Below, piece after piece: positions 9,498 through 17,630 of a stretch of DNA of 64,000 nucleotides. The notes under the pieces are model-generated. The model was not told where the DNA came from. It saw nothing but the letters and a program-made list of their open reading frames with translations, and made no database searches. The DNA is from Variovorax sp. PAMC26660 (GTDB lineage: Bacteria > Pseudomonadota > Gammaproteobacteria > Burkholderiales > Burkholderiaceae_C). Every line of letters begins with the position of its first letter. Positions within the stretch are counted from its first letter, which is position 1. The translations under genes and the position numbers were made by a program. The stretch covers positions 62,001-126,000 of the forward strand of contig NZ_CP060295.1 in the NCBI RefSeq assembly GCF_014302995.1. The letters run 5' to 3'.

Positions 9498-10883
9498 TCA
9501 GTGGGTGTGCGTGGCAGAGCTCTTGCCCTGCTGCGACTTCACGACGAAGCTGCCGCTGGCTGCGTAGGCCGTGCCGGGCTTCAGGCCGCTCACGATCTCG
9601 ATGCGCTTGCCATCGCTGCGACCGGTCTGCACGTGCTGCGGCAAAAAGCCACCGGGCACCTTGACGAAGACCGTGGGCTTTTCTTCCACCGTCTGCACGG
9701 CATCCGCCGTCACGGTGACGGGCGCCTGCGCTTCAGAAGCCACGAGTTCGACATTCACGAACAGGCCCGGGCGCCAGATGCCCTGCGGGTTGGTCAGCGT
9801 GACGCGCGCGGTGGCGGTGCGCGTCTGCGCGCCGATCAGCGAGCCCACGTACGACACCGTGCCGTTGGCCGTCTGGTCGAAGGCGCTGGAACGGATGCTC
9901 ACCGGCTCGCCGATGCGCACCAGGTTCAGGTTGCTGGCGGCCACGCTGATCTCGGCCCACACGGTCGACAGGTCGGAGATGGTGAAAACGTTGACGGCCT
10001 CGCCCACCGATTCGCCAAGCGAGATGTGCTTTTCGACCACCATGCCGTCAAAGGGTGCACGCAGCTCGTAGCGGCCGAGAGCCGAAGAGCCGGGCGTAGC
10101 GCCCAGTGCCAGCAGCTTCTGGTTGGCATTGGCCACGGCGATCTGCGATTCCTGCATGACCTGCTGCGCCTGCAGGTAGTCCTGCTGCGGCGAGATTTTT
10201 TCTTCCCACAGCTTCTTCTCGCGTTCGTAGGTGGTGCGTGCCAGTTCCAGCCGGCGCTGCGCCGACTGCAGTGCGCTGCGTTGCTCCGACAACGCGGGGC
10301 TCGACAGCACGGCCAGCACCTGGCCGCGCTTGACCTCTTGCCCCAGGTTGGCCGACACGCTGTCGACCACACCCGCCACGCGCGGCACCACATGGGCCGT
10401 ACGGTCTTCGTTGAACTTGATCTCGCCGGGCAGTTGCAGCGACGACTTGATGCGCGCGGGGCCGGCGCTCTCGATCGTCATGTCGGCCGCCTTGATCTGC
10501 GCGTCGGTGAAGGCGATCGTTTCCTCGTCTTCCTTGTGCCCGGCGGATTCCTTCGCGGCCTCTGCGGCCTTCGGTGCGTCGGCTGCTGCGCCTTTTCCGG
10601 CAGGCGCCTCTTCGTGGTGTTCCTTGTCGTCGTGGCCCTTGGCCTCGCCGTGGCTGTGGTCGTGGTCCTTGCCTTCTTCCTTGCCTTCCTTCCCGCCTTC
10701 TTCGTGATGCTCGCCGTCACCGTGTCCGGCCGCTTCCGAATGGCCTGTCGCCTCGGGCTTGGAGGGCGCGGTGCGCAGGATCAATGCGCCGACGCCGAGC
10801 CCCACGACAAGCACCGCCAGGATGGCGATCCACTGCTTCTTGCCGACGCGCCCGGCGAGCGATTTACGTTCTTCTGTGTTCAT
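9498..10883 (-). CDS. czcB: Czc membrane fusion protein CzcB
   Basis: A 461-residue periplasmic adaptor. One N-terminal membrane anchor (about 17-38) is followed by a long His/Glu/Lys-rich stretch (about 45-95, with GDGEHHEEGG and DHDHSHGEAKGH) likely to bind metal. The conserved fusion-protein core begins at about 120 and includes the paired lipoyl half-motifs (VVPRVAGVVDSVSANLGQEVKRGQ and RAPFDGMVVEKHISLGESV) around a coiled coil at about 195-255. It bridges CzcA and CzcC. The spacing of 21 bases from czcC and 10 to czcA supports one transcript. Confidence 0.95.
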   Translation of the reverse strand: MNTEERKSLAGRVGKKQWIAILAVLVVGLGVGALILRTAPSKPEATGHSEAAGHGDGEHHEEGGKEGKEEGKDHDHSHGEAKGHDDKEHHEEAPAGKGAAADAPKAAEAAKESAGHKEDEETIAFTDAQIKAADMTIESAGPARIKSSLQLPGEIKFNEDRTAHVVPRVAGVVDSVSANLGQEVKRGQVLAVLSSPALSEQRSALQSAQRRLELARTTYEREKKLWEEKISPQQDYLQAQQVMQESQIAVANANQKLLALGATPGSSALGRYELRAPFDGMVVEKHISLGESVGEAVNVFTISDLSTVWAEISVAASNLNLVRIGEPVSIRSSAFDQTANGTVSYVGSLIGAQTRTATARVTLTNPQGIWRPGLFVNVELVASEAQAPVTVTADAVQTVEEKPTVFVKVPGGFLPQHVQTGRSDGKRIEIVSGLKPGTAYAASGSFVVKSQQGKSSATHTH

Positions 10884-10904
10884 GATCTGTTGATTCCTTG
10901 TCGG

Positions 10905-12260
10905 TCAGCGCGCGGGTGGCGTCGCGTTCGATGTTTCGTCGCCTTCGGTGCCCAGCAGCCGGTCGAGATCGCCGGACGCGCGGTACGCGTCGGCCAGTGC
11001 GACCAGGTACTGCGCGCGCACCTGGAACAGCGTGCGTTGCGCATCCAGCGCTTCGAGAAAGCTGAACTTGCCCAGCTCGAAACCCTTGGTGGCCGCCTTG
11101 TAGGCGGTCTCGGCACCGGGCAGCGCGTCGCGCTGCAGGGTCTCGGCGGTGGCGCGGGCGGAGCGCAGGCGCTCGATGGCCTGTGCCACGTCGGCGCCCA
11201 GTTGCAGCTCGGCGGCGGCAAGGTCGTCGCGCGCCTTTTCCTCGCGGCTCAGGGCCTCGGCCAGGTTGCCCCGGTTGGTGTCGAAGATCGGCAGCGGAAT
11301 CGACACGCCCACGACCACCTGGTTGCGGCGGCTGCTGCTGGCGCTGGCGCCTTCGCTTTCGGTGGAGGCCGGCACGCGCTTGACGCCCAGCGACACGGTG
11401 ACGTCAGGCACGCGCTTGGCACGCTCCAGGCTCGACAGCGCCTCGCGCCGCTCGACTTCGAGCCGCGCCTGCCGCAGCACGGGCGCGGCGAAGAAGCGGC
11501 CTTCCACGTCCCGCGAACTGGCGACCACCGGCAGTTGATCGACCGTGCCGTCCACCTGCGTGAAGCGCGGATGGGGGTTGCCCCACAGCGCGGCCAGCAG
11601 TTGGCGCGACGAGCGCAGCGTGCCTTCGGCCTGCAGCAGCTCGACGCGCGTGCCGGCCTCGGCCACGCGCGCCTTGGTTTCTTCCAGCGGCGACACCTTG
11701 CCGGCCGCCACGCGGTTGGCGGCGGCGCGGGTGGCGGTTTGCGCAAGGCCCAAGGAGTCCTGCGCCAGCCGCAGGCGCTCTTGCGCCGTGAGCACTTCAA
11801 AGAAGGCGGTGACCGTCGAGGCGCGCAGCTCGGAGCGGCGCGCGACCAGCGCCGATGCGGCCTGGTCGCGTGCGCGTTCCGCCGCCGTCACTCGGGCCGC
11901 CCGCTTGCCGCCCAGCTCGATGGGCTGGCCCAACTGCACAGTGGTGGTGCGGCTGTCTCGGCGCAGGTCTTCCAGCTGGACGCCCAGCACCGGGTTGGGC
12001 CATGCGCCGGCCTGGACGATGGCGCCCTCGGTGGCTTCCTGCTCGCGCACGGCGGCCGACAGGCTGGGGTTGGACTGCAGCACCATCGAAACGGCGCTGT
12101 GCAGGTTCAGCGGGCCCGCGGGCTCCAGTGTTCTGGCGGCCGGGCGGGATGATGATGACGAGTAAGACTGGGAGCCGACAGCAGTCGGGGGCTGTGACTG
12201 TGAATAGGCCGGGGGTACCGCCATGACCAAAACGGCCAGCGGCACGAAGAGCGTGCGCAT
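10905..12260 (-). CDS. czcC: Czc outer membrane channel CzcC
   Basis: A 451-residue TolC-like outer membrane factor. A signal peptide (FVPLAVLVMAVPPAYSQ) is followed by two similar halves rich in long helices; the LNLHSAVSMVLQSNPSLSAA and QLGQPIELGGKRAARVTAAE blocks are typical of the CzcC/CusC family. It forms the exit duct for the CzcCBA pump. AGGAG lies upstream of the ATG at 12260. It follows czcI after 218 bases that contain a small hairpin between direct repeats. Confidence 0.94.
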   Translation of the reverse strand: MRTLFVPLAVLVMAVPPAYSQSQPPTAVGSQSYSSSSSRPAARTLEPAGPLNLHSAVSMVLQSNPSLSAAVREQEATEGAIVQAGAWPNPVLGVQLEDLRRDSRTTTVQLGQPIELGGKRAARVTAAERARDQAASALVARRSELRASTVTAFFEVLTAQERLRLAQDSLGLAQTATRAAANRVAAGKVSPLEETKARVAEAGTRVELLQAEGTLRSSRQLLAALWGNPHPRFTQVDGTVDQLPVVASSRDVEGRFFAAPVLRQARLEVERREALSSLERAKRVPDVTVSLGVKRVPASTESEGASASSSRRNQVVVGVSIPLPIFDTNRGNLAEALSREEKARDDLAAAELQLGADVAQAIERLRSARATAETLQRDALPGAETAYKAATKGFELGKFSFLEALDAQRTLFQVRAQYLVALADAYRASGDLDRLLGTEGDETSNATPPAR

Positions 12261-12353
12261 CGAATTCTCCTGGGTTGCGAAACAACGGACGGACGAATTC
12301 GGCGAGAGTCACAAGGCGTGAAGAAACCGTAGCGAGCGCTCCGAGCTTGCATC

Positions 12354-12391
12354 GAGGACCGCAGCCGTACTTTGTACGGTGAGGACCGCAG
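12354..12391. repeat. Hairpin bracketed by 11-bp direct repeats in the czcI-czcC gap
   Basis: GAGGACCGCAG occurs at 12354-12364 and again at 12381-12391. Between them CCGTAC (12365-12370), TTT and GTACGG (12374-12379) form a perfect 6-bp stem with a 3-base loop. No T-run follows on the minus strand, so it does not look like a standard terminator. It may influence mRNA processing or stability between czcI and czcC. The rest of the 218-base gap holds no gene I can support. Confidence 0.5.
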
Positions 12392-12478
12392 GTGCGAGAT
12401 CGGGGCGCGCAGCAGGTTTATTCGCAGCTTGCCAGCTGATGAGGGGGACGATCAGTGGGGTTGTGTTCTCTCGCCGAA

Positions 12479-12853
12479 TCAGGCGGCAAGAGACCAGTCG
12501 GGACGGACCGGAACGTCGGAGATGTGCGAGACGAAAGCCTGGGCGGCCGTGGCACGCGGAGCCTGCAAGAGCACCGCCAGCACAGGCAGCTCGCCTGCGG
12601 TCAGGTCCGCATGCTGGGCATGACCGAAGTGGCTGACCACGCAATGGCCGACTGCAGCGCTGGGCTGCGTGCTGGTGTTTTTCTTGGCGCCGTCGCCGAT
12701 GTGGGTGCGATCGGTGCCGCGAGGCTCGTCTTCGTGGTGGCCCCAGTGCTGGGGCTGCGTGTCGCGCTCATGCTGGCAGTACGCAGCCGACGCCGCCCAG
12801 CTGAGCTGGAACGGGAGCAGGAACAGCAGAAAGATCAGAAGCCAGCGGCGCAT
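12479..12853 (-). CDS. czcI: CzcI-like periplasmic metal-resistance protein
   Basis: A 124-residue protein with a clear signal peptide (LLIFLLFLLPFQLSWAASA) and a His/Cys-rich mature part (YCQHE, WGHHEDE, VGHCVVSHFGHAQHA), matching CzcI in length, start and position at the head of the czcCBA operon. In Cupriavidus CzcI is thought to modulate czc expression; its mechanism is unclear. It is divergent from czcR across a 160-base region containing a TTAC-N6-GTAA element. Confidence 0.85.
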   Translation of the reverse strand: MRRWLLIFLLFLLPFQLSWAASAAYCQHERDTQPQHWGHHEDEPRGTDRTHIGDGAKKNTSTQPSAAVGHCVVSHFGHAQHADLTAGELPVLAVLLQAPRATAAQAFVSHISDVPVRPDWSLAA

Positions 12854-12964
12854 GAGTCAAAAAGTATATCGGCCGCCTGTGACACGGCCCTTGGCAAAGG
12901 CCCTGCGATGTGAGGGCCCAGCACAATGTATGACACGCACCCGGGGCCTTGTCTGTCAATAGGA

Positions 12965-12978
12965 TTACTAAATCGTAA
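12965..12978. promoter_or_regulatory. Candidate CzcR operator (TTAC-N6-GTAA) between czcI and czcR
   Basis: A perfect inverted repeat TTAC TAAATC GTAA sits in the divergent czcI/czcR region, 36 bases before the czcR ATG. It is AT-rich against a GC-rich background. Heavy-metal OmpR-type regulators of the CopR/CusR/CzcR group bind short dyads of TTAC- or TGACA-like half-sites, so control of both directions by CzcR is the natural reading. That reading is inference. Confidence 0.5.
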
Positions 12979-13013
12979 CCTCCATACCGAGAGCGATTCG
13001 ATACCATCCGGTG

Positions 13014-13691
13014 ATGCGAATTCTTGTCATCGAAGACGAGCCCAAACTGGGCGATTACCTGAAAAAGGGGCTCGAAGAGAACGGTTACGTGGTCGATATA
13101 GCCCGCGACGGCATCGAGGGGAGATACCTCGCCACCGAAGGCGACTACGCACTCGTTCTGCTCGATGTGATGCTTCCAGGCATCGACGGCTTTGCCGTCC
13201 TGCAGGCCATACGGCGCACGAAGAACGTGCCGGTTCTGGTTCTCACCGCTCGCGACAAGGTCGAAGACCGCGTGCAGGGGCTGCAGCAAGGCGCCGACGA
13301 CTACCTCGTCAAACCCTTCTCCTTTTCCGAACTGCTGGCCCGCGTGCAGGCGCTGCTTCGGCGCGGCAAGCCGCAGGAATCCACCGTGCTGCGGCTGGCC
13401 GACCTGGAGCTGGACCTTGCCAGCCGCAAGTGCTTTCGCAACCGCGTGCGGCTGGACCTCACGGCCAAGGAATTCACGCTGCTGGTGGTGCTGTTGCGCC
13501 GGCGCGGCCAGATCCTGTCGCGTACCACGCTGGCCGAGCAGGTGTGGGACATGAACTTCGACAGCGACACCAACGTGGTCGAAGTGGCCATCCGCCGTCT
13601 GCGCAGCAAGCTCGACGACCCGTTCGAGGTCAAGCTGCTGCACACCGTGCGCGGCATGGGCTACGTGCTGGAAGACCGATCCTGGGCATGA
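13014..13691 (+). CDS. czcR: Heavy-metal response regulator CzcR (OmpR family)
   Basis: A 225-residue OmpR-type regulator. The receiver domain (1-120) has acidic residues E7-D8-E9, the phospho-acceptor D51 in VLLDVMLPG, and the KPF switch lysine motif [16 protein letters not shown]. The winged helix (about 130-222) ends with [32 protein letters not shown], very close to CzcR/IrlR/CopR. A GTG at 13011 directly precedes the ATG at 13014; the ATG gives the usual MRILVIEDE start. The stop overlaps the czcS start by 4 bases (ATGA), indicating translational coupling. Confidence 0.93.
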   Translation: MRILVIEDEPKLGDYLKKGLEENGYVVDIARDGIEGRYLATEGDYALVLLDVMLPGIDGFAVLQAIRRTKNVPVLVLTARDKVEDRVQGLQQGADDYLVKPFSFSELLARVQALLRRGKPQESTVLRLADLELDLASRKCFRNRVRLDLTAKEFTLLVVLLRRRGQILSRTTLAEQVWDMNFDSDTNVVEVAIRRLRSKLDDPFEVKLLHTVRGMGYVLEDRSWA

Positions 13692-15010
13692 GCCCGCGGC
13701 CGCATTCAATACAGAGCCGCCTCTCGCTCTGGTTCGCCGCGCAGACCCTGTTCGGGCTGAGCGTGATCTGCCTGGCGATCTACCTCGTCACGGCCTGGAA
13801 CTTCGGCCAGAAGCAGGAAGACGAACTCGACCACAAGGCGCTGCTGGTGCAGCACCTGCTGCAAGAGGCAGAAAAAGGCGGCGACCTCGTCTTCCTGCGG
13901 CACAAGCTGAACGACTTCTTCTCGATGCAGGACGATGTGTCGCTGTCGATCTCGCATGCGGGCCGGGAGCTTTTTCAATCGACACCCGCCCCCGGTGGCC
14001 GCTGGATGCGGCGCGACCTGCAAGTGCCCTGGCACCAGGGCGACAAGACCACGCAGTTGTCAGTGCAGATCGGCGTGAACATGGCGCAAGAGGCGCGGTT
14101 GCTCGAACGCCTGGCGTGGACGCTGCTGGGCGCCGTCGTGCTGGGCACGGCGCTGGTCTCGCTCACGGGCATGTGGCTGGTGCGGCGTGGCCTGCGCCCG
14201 CTGAAGGCGCTGGCCGAACGCACTGCGGCGATGGCACCCGACAAGGCCAACCGGCCCATCGATGCGATGGCTTTTGCGGAAGAACTTCGCCCCTGGATCA
14301 CGCAGTTCAACGCGCTGCTGCTGCGCGTGCAGCGTGCTTACGTGCAGCTCGAATCCTTCAACGCCGACGTGGCGCACGAGCTGCGCACGCCGCTGGCCAA
14401 TCTGCTGGGCTCCACCGAACTCGCGCTCACGCGCCCGCGCAGCAACGAGGAGCTGCAGACCGTGCTGGCCTCGAACCTCGAAGAGGTCGGCCGGCTCTCG
14501 GGCATCGTCACCGACATGCTGTTCCTGTCGCAGGCCGAGCGCGGCGCACCGATGCGCACGCGGGCGGCGGCGAGCCTGGCCGTGCAGGCCAGCGACGTGA
14601 TCGACTTCTACGACGCCATGCTCGAAGAAGCCGGCCTGCGCGCCGAGGTGACAGGCGATGCCATGGCCGATGTGGATGCCGCGCTGATACGGCGCGCCCT
14701 CTTCAACCTGCTGGGCAATGCGATCCGCTTTGCGACGCCGGCCTCGGCCATCCGCATCGAGATTGCCCAGGACGGCGAAGAATTCACCATCGCCGTCATC
14801 AACCGTGGCGAGCCAATCGACCCCGCTGCGCTGCCACGCCTGTTCGAGCGCTTCTACCGCGCCGCGCAGGCCCGGGACGGTTCGACCCGGCACCATGGCC
14901 TGGGGCTGTCGATCGTGGAGGCCATCGCGCGCATGCATGGCGGGCGCGTATTCGCGGCCAGCCACGACGGCGAAACGCGCATCGGGTTCACGGTGCGGCG
15001 CGGCGACTGA
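13688..15010 (+). CDS. czcS: Heavy-metal sensor histidine kinase CzcS
   Basis: A 440-residue kinase: TM1 (about 14-36), a periplasmic sensor segment of about 115 residues, TM2 (about 150-172), a HAMP linker, the H-box [15 protein letters not shown] (about 227-241), the N-box [12 protein letters not shown] (about 340) and the G-box [18 protein letters not shown] (about 403-420). It would sense periplasmic Zn, Co or Cd and phosphorylate CzcR D51. Its ATG overlaps the czcR stop. It converges with the antiporter gene at 15034. Confidence 0.92.
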   Translation: MSPRPHSIQSRLSLWFAAQTLFGLSVICLAIYLVTAWNFGQKQEDELDHKALLVQHLLQEAEKGGDLVFLRHKLNDFFSMQDDVSLSISHAGRELFQSTPAPGGRWMRRDLQVPWHQGDKTTQLSVQIGVNMAQEARLLERLAWTLLGAVVLGTALVSLTGMWLVRRGLRPLKALAERTAAMAPDKANRPIDAMAFAEELRPWITQFNALLLRVQRAYVQLESFNADVAHELRTPLANLLGSTELALTRPRSNEELQTVLASNLEEVGRLSGIVTDMLFLSQAERGAPMRTRAAASLAVQASDVIDFYDAMLEEAGLRAEVTGDAMADVDAALIRRALFNLLGNAIRFATPASAIRIEIAQDGEEFTIAVINRGEPIDPAALPRLFERFYRAAQARDGSTRHHGLGLSIVEAIARMHGGRVFAASHDGETRIGFTVRRGD

Positions 15011-15033
15011 CAGGGCCGCGCCCATCCGCCTGT

Positions 15034-16320
15034 TCACGGCTTGGCGGGGGTGCGGGCTTCGCCCGCGATGCCGGCGGCGGCATCGGCTGCATCGGCCATC
15101 GGCGCCTTGCGGCCGATGAACAGGTTGATCAGCGGTCCCGTCATCGCGGTGGTCACCAGCGCCATCACCAGCAGCATCGTGAACAGCTCGGGGCCGATCA
15201 GGCCGGCATCGAGCCCGATCTTCATCACGATGAGTTCCATGAGGCCGCGCGCATTCATCAGTGAGCCGGTGGCCAGGCTGTCGCGCCAGCCATAGCCCGC
15301 CATGCGGGCGCCGACCGCGCCCCCGACGATCTTGCCGACCGAGGCAACACCCACGATCAGCAGCATCGCCCCCATGCTCGCGCCCGTGAAAGCATTGGAC
15401 GTGGTGCCCAGCCCCGCCAGCGCGAAGAACAACGGCATCAGCACGACGATGGAAATAGGCTCGATGCGCTCGGTCAGCGACTTCAGCAGCCGGTCGTCGC
15501 GCGGCAGGCAGGCACCGAACAGGAAGGCACCGAACACCGCATGCAGGTGCAGCCATTCGGTGACCAGCGCGCACAGCAGCAGGCCGATCATCAGCGACGC
15601 CATCACCGTGGTCGAAGGCTCGCCATCGGGCGCCTTCACGCGCAGCAGCCAGGCGAAGGCCGGCTTGAGCCCGAAGAACAGTGCGCACAGCACCACCGCC
15701 ATGCCCACCGTGGTCTTGAGCAGGCCGCTGTAGCCCTCGCCCGCACCGACCAATGCGACCACGAAGGCCAGCAGGATCCAGGCGAACACGTCGACCACCG
15801 CTGCCGCGCCGAGCGACAACTGGCCGAAGGGCGTGCGCGTCATGCCGCGGTCTTTCAGGATGCGCGCCATCACCGGAAAGGCCGTGATCGACAACGCGGC
15901 CGCCATGAACAGCGCGAACGGCCAGAAACCGACGCCCTTGGGCGCGAGCGCCGGGTACAGCGCCGGCGAGATCGCGATGCCCAGCGCCAGCGGCACGACC
16001 ACGCTCAGCACGCCCACATAGCCGGCGGAGCGCAACTGCTCGCGCATGCTTTTCGTGGAACGCAACTCCAGCCCGACCACGAACATGAACAGCACCAGTC
16101 CCAGCGTCGAGAGCGAGGACAGCCCCTGCAGCGATTCCTTCGAGAACAGCTGCGCATGCAGCGAGGGAAACAGCGCCCCCATGACCACCGGCCCCAGCAT
16201 CAGGCCCGCCGCCATTTCACCCACCACCGAGGGCTGCCCCACATGGCGCAGGACCCAGCCGCAGACGCGCGCGGTCGTGAGAATGACGATCAGTTGAAGC
16301 AGCAGGGACGTGGCGGACAT
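15034..16320 (-). CDS. Cation:proton antiporter, CPA2 family (KefB/NapA-like)
   Basis: A 428-residue membrane protein with 11-13 hydrophobic segments and the Na_H_Exchanger fold. Family blocks include VGQPSVVGEMAAGLMLGPVV near the N-terminus, FMFVVGLEL, LSITAFPVMARILKDRG and FGAFLFGACLPRDD. It lacks the C-terminal nucleotide-binding TrkA-N domain of KefB and KefC, so it is a short antiporter rather than a gated K+ efflux system. The transported ion cannot be read from sequence. It converges with czcS with only 23 bases between stops. Confidence 0.85.
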   Translation of the reverse strand: MSATSLLLQLIVILTTARVCGWVLRHVGQPSVVGEMAAGLMLGPVVMGALFPSLHAQLFSKESLQGLSSLSTLGLVLFMFVVGLELRSTKSMREQLRSAGYVGVLSVVVPLALGIAISPALYPALAPKGVGFWPFALFMAAALSITAFPVMARILKDRGMTRTPFGQLSLGAAAVVDVFAWILLAFVVALVGAGEGYSGLLKTTVGMAVVLCALFFGLKPAFAWLLRVKAPDGEPSTTVMASLMIGLLLCALVTEWLHLHAVFGAFLFGACLPRDDRLLKSLTERIEPISIVVLMPLFFALAGLGTTSNAFTGASMGAMLLIVGVASVGKIVGGAVGARMAGYGWRDSLATGSLMNARGLMELIVMKIGLDAGLIGPELFTMLLVMALVTTAMTGPLINLFIGRKAPMADAADAAAGIAGEARTPAKP

Positions 16321-16356
16321 GGACTGGATCGCGGTGACAAAAGTGTGGCGGCGATG

Positions 16357-16695
16357 TTAGTTCGGCCCGGCTTCCTGCAGCCATCGGTTGGCCCACTGGT
16401 TCAGCGGCGTCAGGCGCTTGACCAGCTCGGCGCCAGACTCGGTGAGCTGGTAGCCCGCGTCGGCCAACGCGACGACACCTGCCGCGCGCAGTTCCTTGAG
16501 CCGGTCGTTCAGCACCGAAGGCGACATGTCGTCGGTGCTGACACGCAGCGCCCTGAAGCTCTGCGGCAGGCCGTCGCGCAGCTCCCACAGGATGCGCAGG
16601 GTGCCCTTGCGGCCCAGTTGCTCCAGCAGCCGCATGACAGGGCGCCGCGACGCCACGGGCGCGGCCTGCGGGGCGGCAATTTCTTCGTCTTCCAT
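16357..16695 (-). CDS. HxlR family transcriptional regulator
   Basis: A 112-residue winged-helix protein of HxlR type: RPVMRLLEQLGRKGTLRILWELRDGLPQSFRAL, then SPSVLNDRLKELRAAGVV (recognition helix region) and the YQLTESGAELV wing. The start at 16695 (MEDEE) is preferred over an in-frame ATG at 16761, because the longer start would run through the first operator palindrome. It is divergent from the decarboxylase-like gene, with two 19-bp palindromes between them, which suggests autoregulation and control of that gene. Confidence 0.85.
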   Translation of the reverse strand: MEDEEIAAPQAAPVASRRPVMRLLEQLGRKGTLRILWELRDGLPQSFRALRVSTDDMSPSVLNDRLKELRAAGVVALADAGYQLTESGAELVKRLTPLNQWANRWLQEAGPN

Positions 16696-16731
16696 GACGG
16701 TCTTTCGATGAAGGTTCGTTGGTGCGCCTTG

Positions 16732-16786
16732 CGCTACGCATTTCGTAGCGATAGACTGCATTGATCGCTACGTAATTCGTAGCGAT
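16732..16786. promoter_or_regulatory. Two palindromic operators for the HxlR regulator
   Basis: CGCTACG-N5-CGTAGCG occurs twice, at 16732-16750 and 16766-16784 (the latter extending to ATCGCTACG-TAATT-CGTAGCGAT, 16764-16786). The centres are 34 bases apart, a little over three helical turns. They lie in the divergent gap between the HxlR gene and the decarboxylase-like gene. Binding by that HxlR protein is inferred from position and symmetry. Confidence 0.75.
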
Positions 16787-16816
16787 TTCCGACGCATTCT
16801 ATGAAAGGAACAGCCT

Positions 16817-17403
16817 GTGATCCACACCGCCCCGAAAAGCCTGGACCCGAACCGCGCACCACGAATCCCACCGCTCGCACCGCCCTACCCCGAGCCCATC
16901 GGCGAACTGCTGACGCGCATGACGCCGCCGCAGGCGCCCGAGATCCTGGCGCTGTTCCGCGTGATGGCCGTGAACCCGGCGCTCGCCGAACGCACGCTCG
17001 ACCTGGGCCGCTACCTGCTGGGCCGCAAGGCGGCCATCAACCTGCGCGAACGCGAGATCGTCATCCTGCGGGTCTGCGCCCGCTGCGGCGCGGAGTACGA
17101 ATGGGGTGTGCACTGGACCGGCTTTGCCGACGCTGCCGGCTTCAACGAGACCGACCGGCGAGTGATGGCCTCGGCCGACGGCGACCTCTCGTTGCTGACG
17201 CCGCGCGACCGGCTGCTGGTGTCGATGGTCGATCAGTTGCACGACACGAGCGATGTGGACGATGCCCTGTGGGAAGCACTGAGCGGGCACTGGAGCCACG
17301 CGCAGTTGATCGAGCTGTGATGCTCGCCGGCTGGTATCACTCGGTCAGCTATGTGTGCAACGCGGCGCGCGTGCCGCTGGAGAAGTGGGCGGCGCGCTGG
17401 TGA
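16817..17403 (+). pseudogene. Carboxymuconolactone decarboxylase/AhpD-like protein, frameshifted
   Basis: The reading frame from GTG 16817 (AAAGGAA upstream) encodes 167 residues of a carboxymuconolactone decarboxylase family protein, with the core RVCARCGAEYEWGVHW holding a CxxC and His. It hits TGA at 17318-17320 after HAQLIEL. The family's C-terminal region continues at once in the next frame (VMLAGWYHSVSYVCNAARVPLEKWAARW) to a stop at 17403. A single missing base near 17315-17319 explains this; the repaired product would be about 195 residues, the normal size. It may be a real disabling mutation or a sequencing error. HxlR operators lie just upstream. Confidence 0.8.
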
Positions 17404-17419
17404 CTGCAGGGTCTCGCGT

Positions 17420-17448
17420 TTGACCGATCACAGGGCCGGCGCTAGCAT
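17420..17448 (+). promoter_or_regulatory. Sigma70-type promoter for the cysS leader
   Basis: TTGACC (17420-17425), a 17-base spacer, and TAGCAT (17443-17448) form a good promoter. The expected transcription start, about 7 bases after the -10 box, falls at about 17455, on or next to the ATG of the leader ORF at 17456, so the leader would be translated from a leaderless or nearly leaderless mRNA. Deduced by eye; no transcript data. Confidence 0.65.
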
Positions 17449-17455
17449 CGATTCC

Positions 17456-17533
17456 ATGCTCACCCGCTCTTCCTTGCTTTCCCTGCTTGCCCGCGCATGC
17501 TGTCATGGCCGGCCTGGGGGAGCCTGCGGCTAG
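17456..17533 (+). CDS. Cysteine-containing leader peptide upstream of cysS
   Basis: A 25-codon ORF (MLTRSSLLSLLARACCHG..., ending in GACG and TAG). It contains adjacent Cys codons 15-16 (TGC TGT, 17498-17503) and another Cys at codon 24 (17525-17527), dense for so short a peptide. There is no Shine-Dalgarno sequence; the promoter places the transcript start almost at the ATG. It is followed 28 bases later by an intrinsic terminator and then by cysS. The arrangement fits a leader peptide on which ribosomes stall when Cys-tRNA is low. Function is inferred from layout. Confidence 0.6.
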   Translation: MLTRSSLLSLLARACCHGRPGGACG

Positions 17534-17561
17534 CGCCTGCATCACATCCGCATCCCTCATG

Positions 17562-17594
17562 GCCACCCGTTGAAAGACCGGTGGCTTTTTCTTT
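17562..17594 (+). terminator. Intrinsic terminator/attenuator before cysS
   Basis: GCCACC (17562-17567) pairs with GGTGGC (17580-17585) across a 12-base loop, followed at once by TTTTTCTTT (17586-17594). It lies between the leader ORF and the cysS ATG at 17631, so it can only affect cysS itself. GCCGG at 17508-17512, just after the Cys-Cys codons, could pair with CCGGT at 17578-17582 and disturb the stem, but I could not settle the alternative fold by eye. Confidence 0.7.
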
Positions 17595-17630
17595 GCCTCG
17601 ACGCCTCATCCTCACAAGAAAGAAGCCCGC

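Noticed and set aside
6320..9664. Very long open frame on the plus strand (over 1100 codons) across czcA
   Set aside because: It is the antisense of czcA, full of His/Arg/Gln-rich low-complexity sequence caused by codon bias in a high-GC gene; it has no family resemblance and no ribosome binding site.
9420..12152. Long plus-strand open frame across czcB and czcC
   Set aside because: Antisense shadow of two clearly conserved genes; its composition is that of GC-rich noncoding frames.
13011..13013. GTG start for czcR
   Set aside because: It would add only one Met before the ATG at 13014, which gives the normal MRILVIEDE start; neither has a strong ribosome binding site, so the ATG is preferred.
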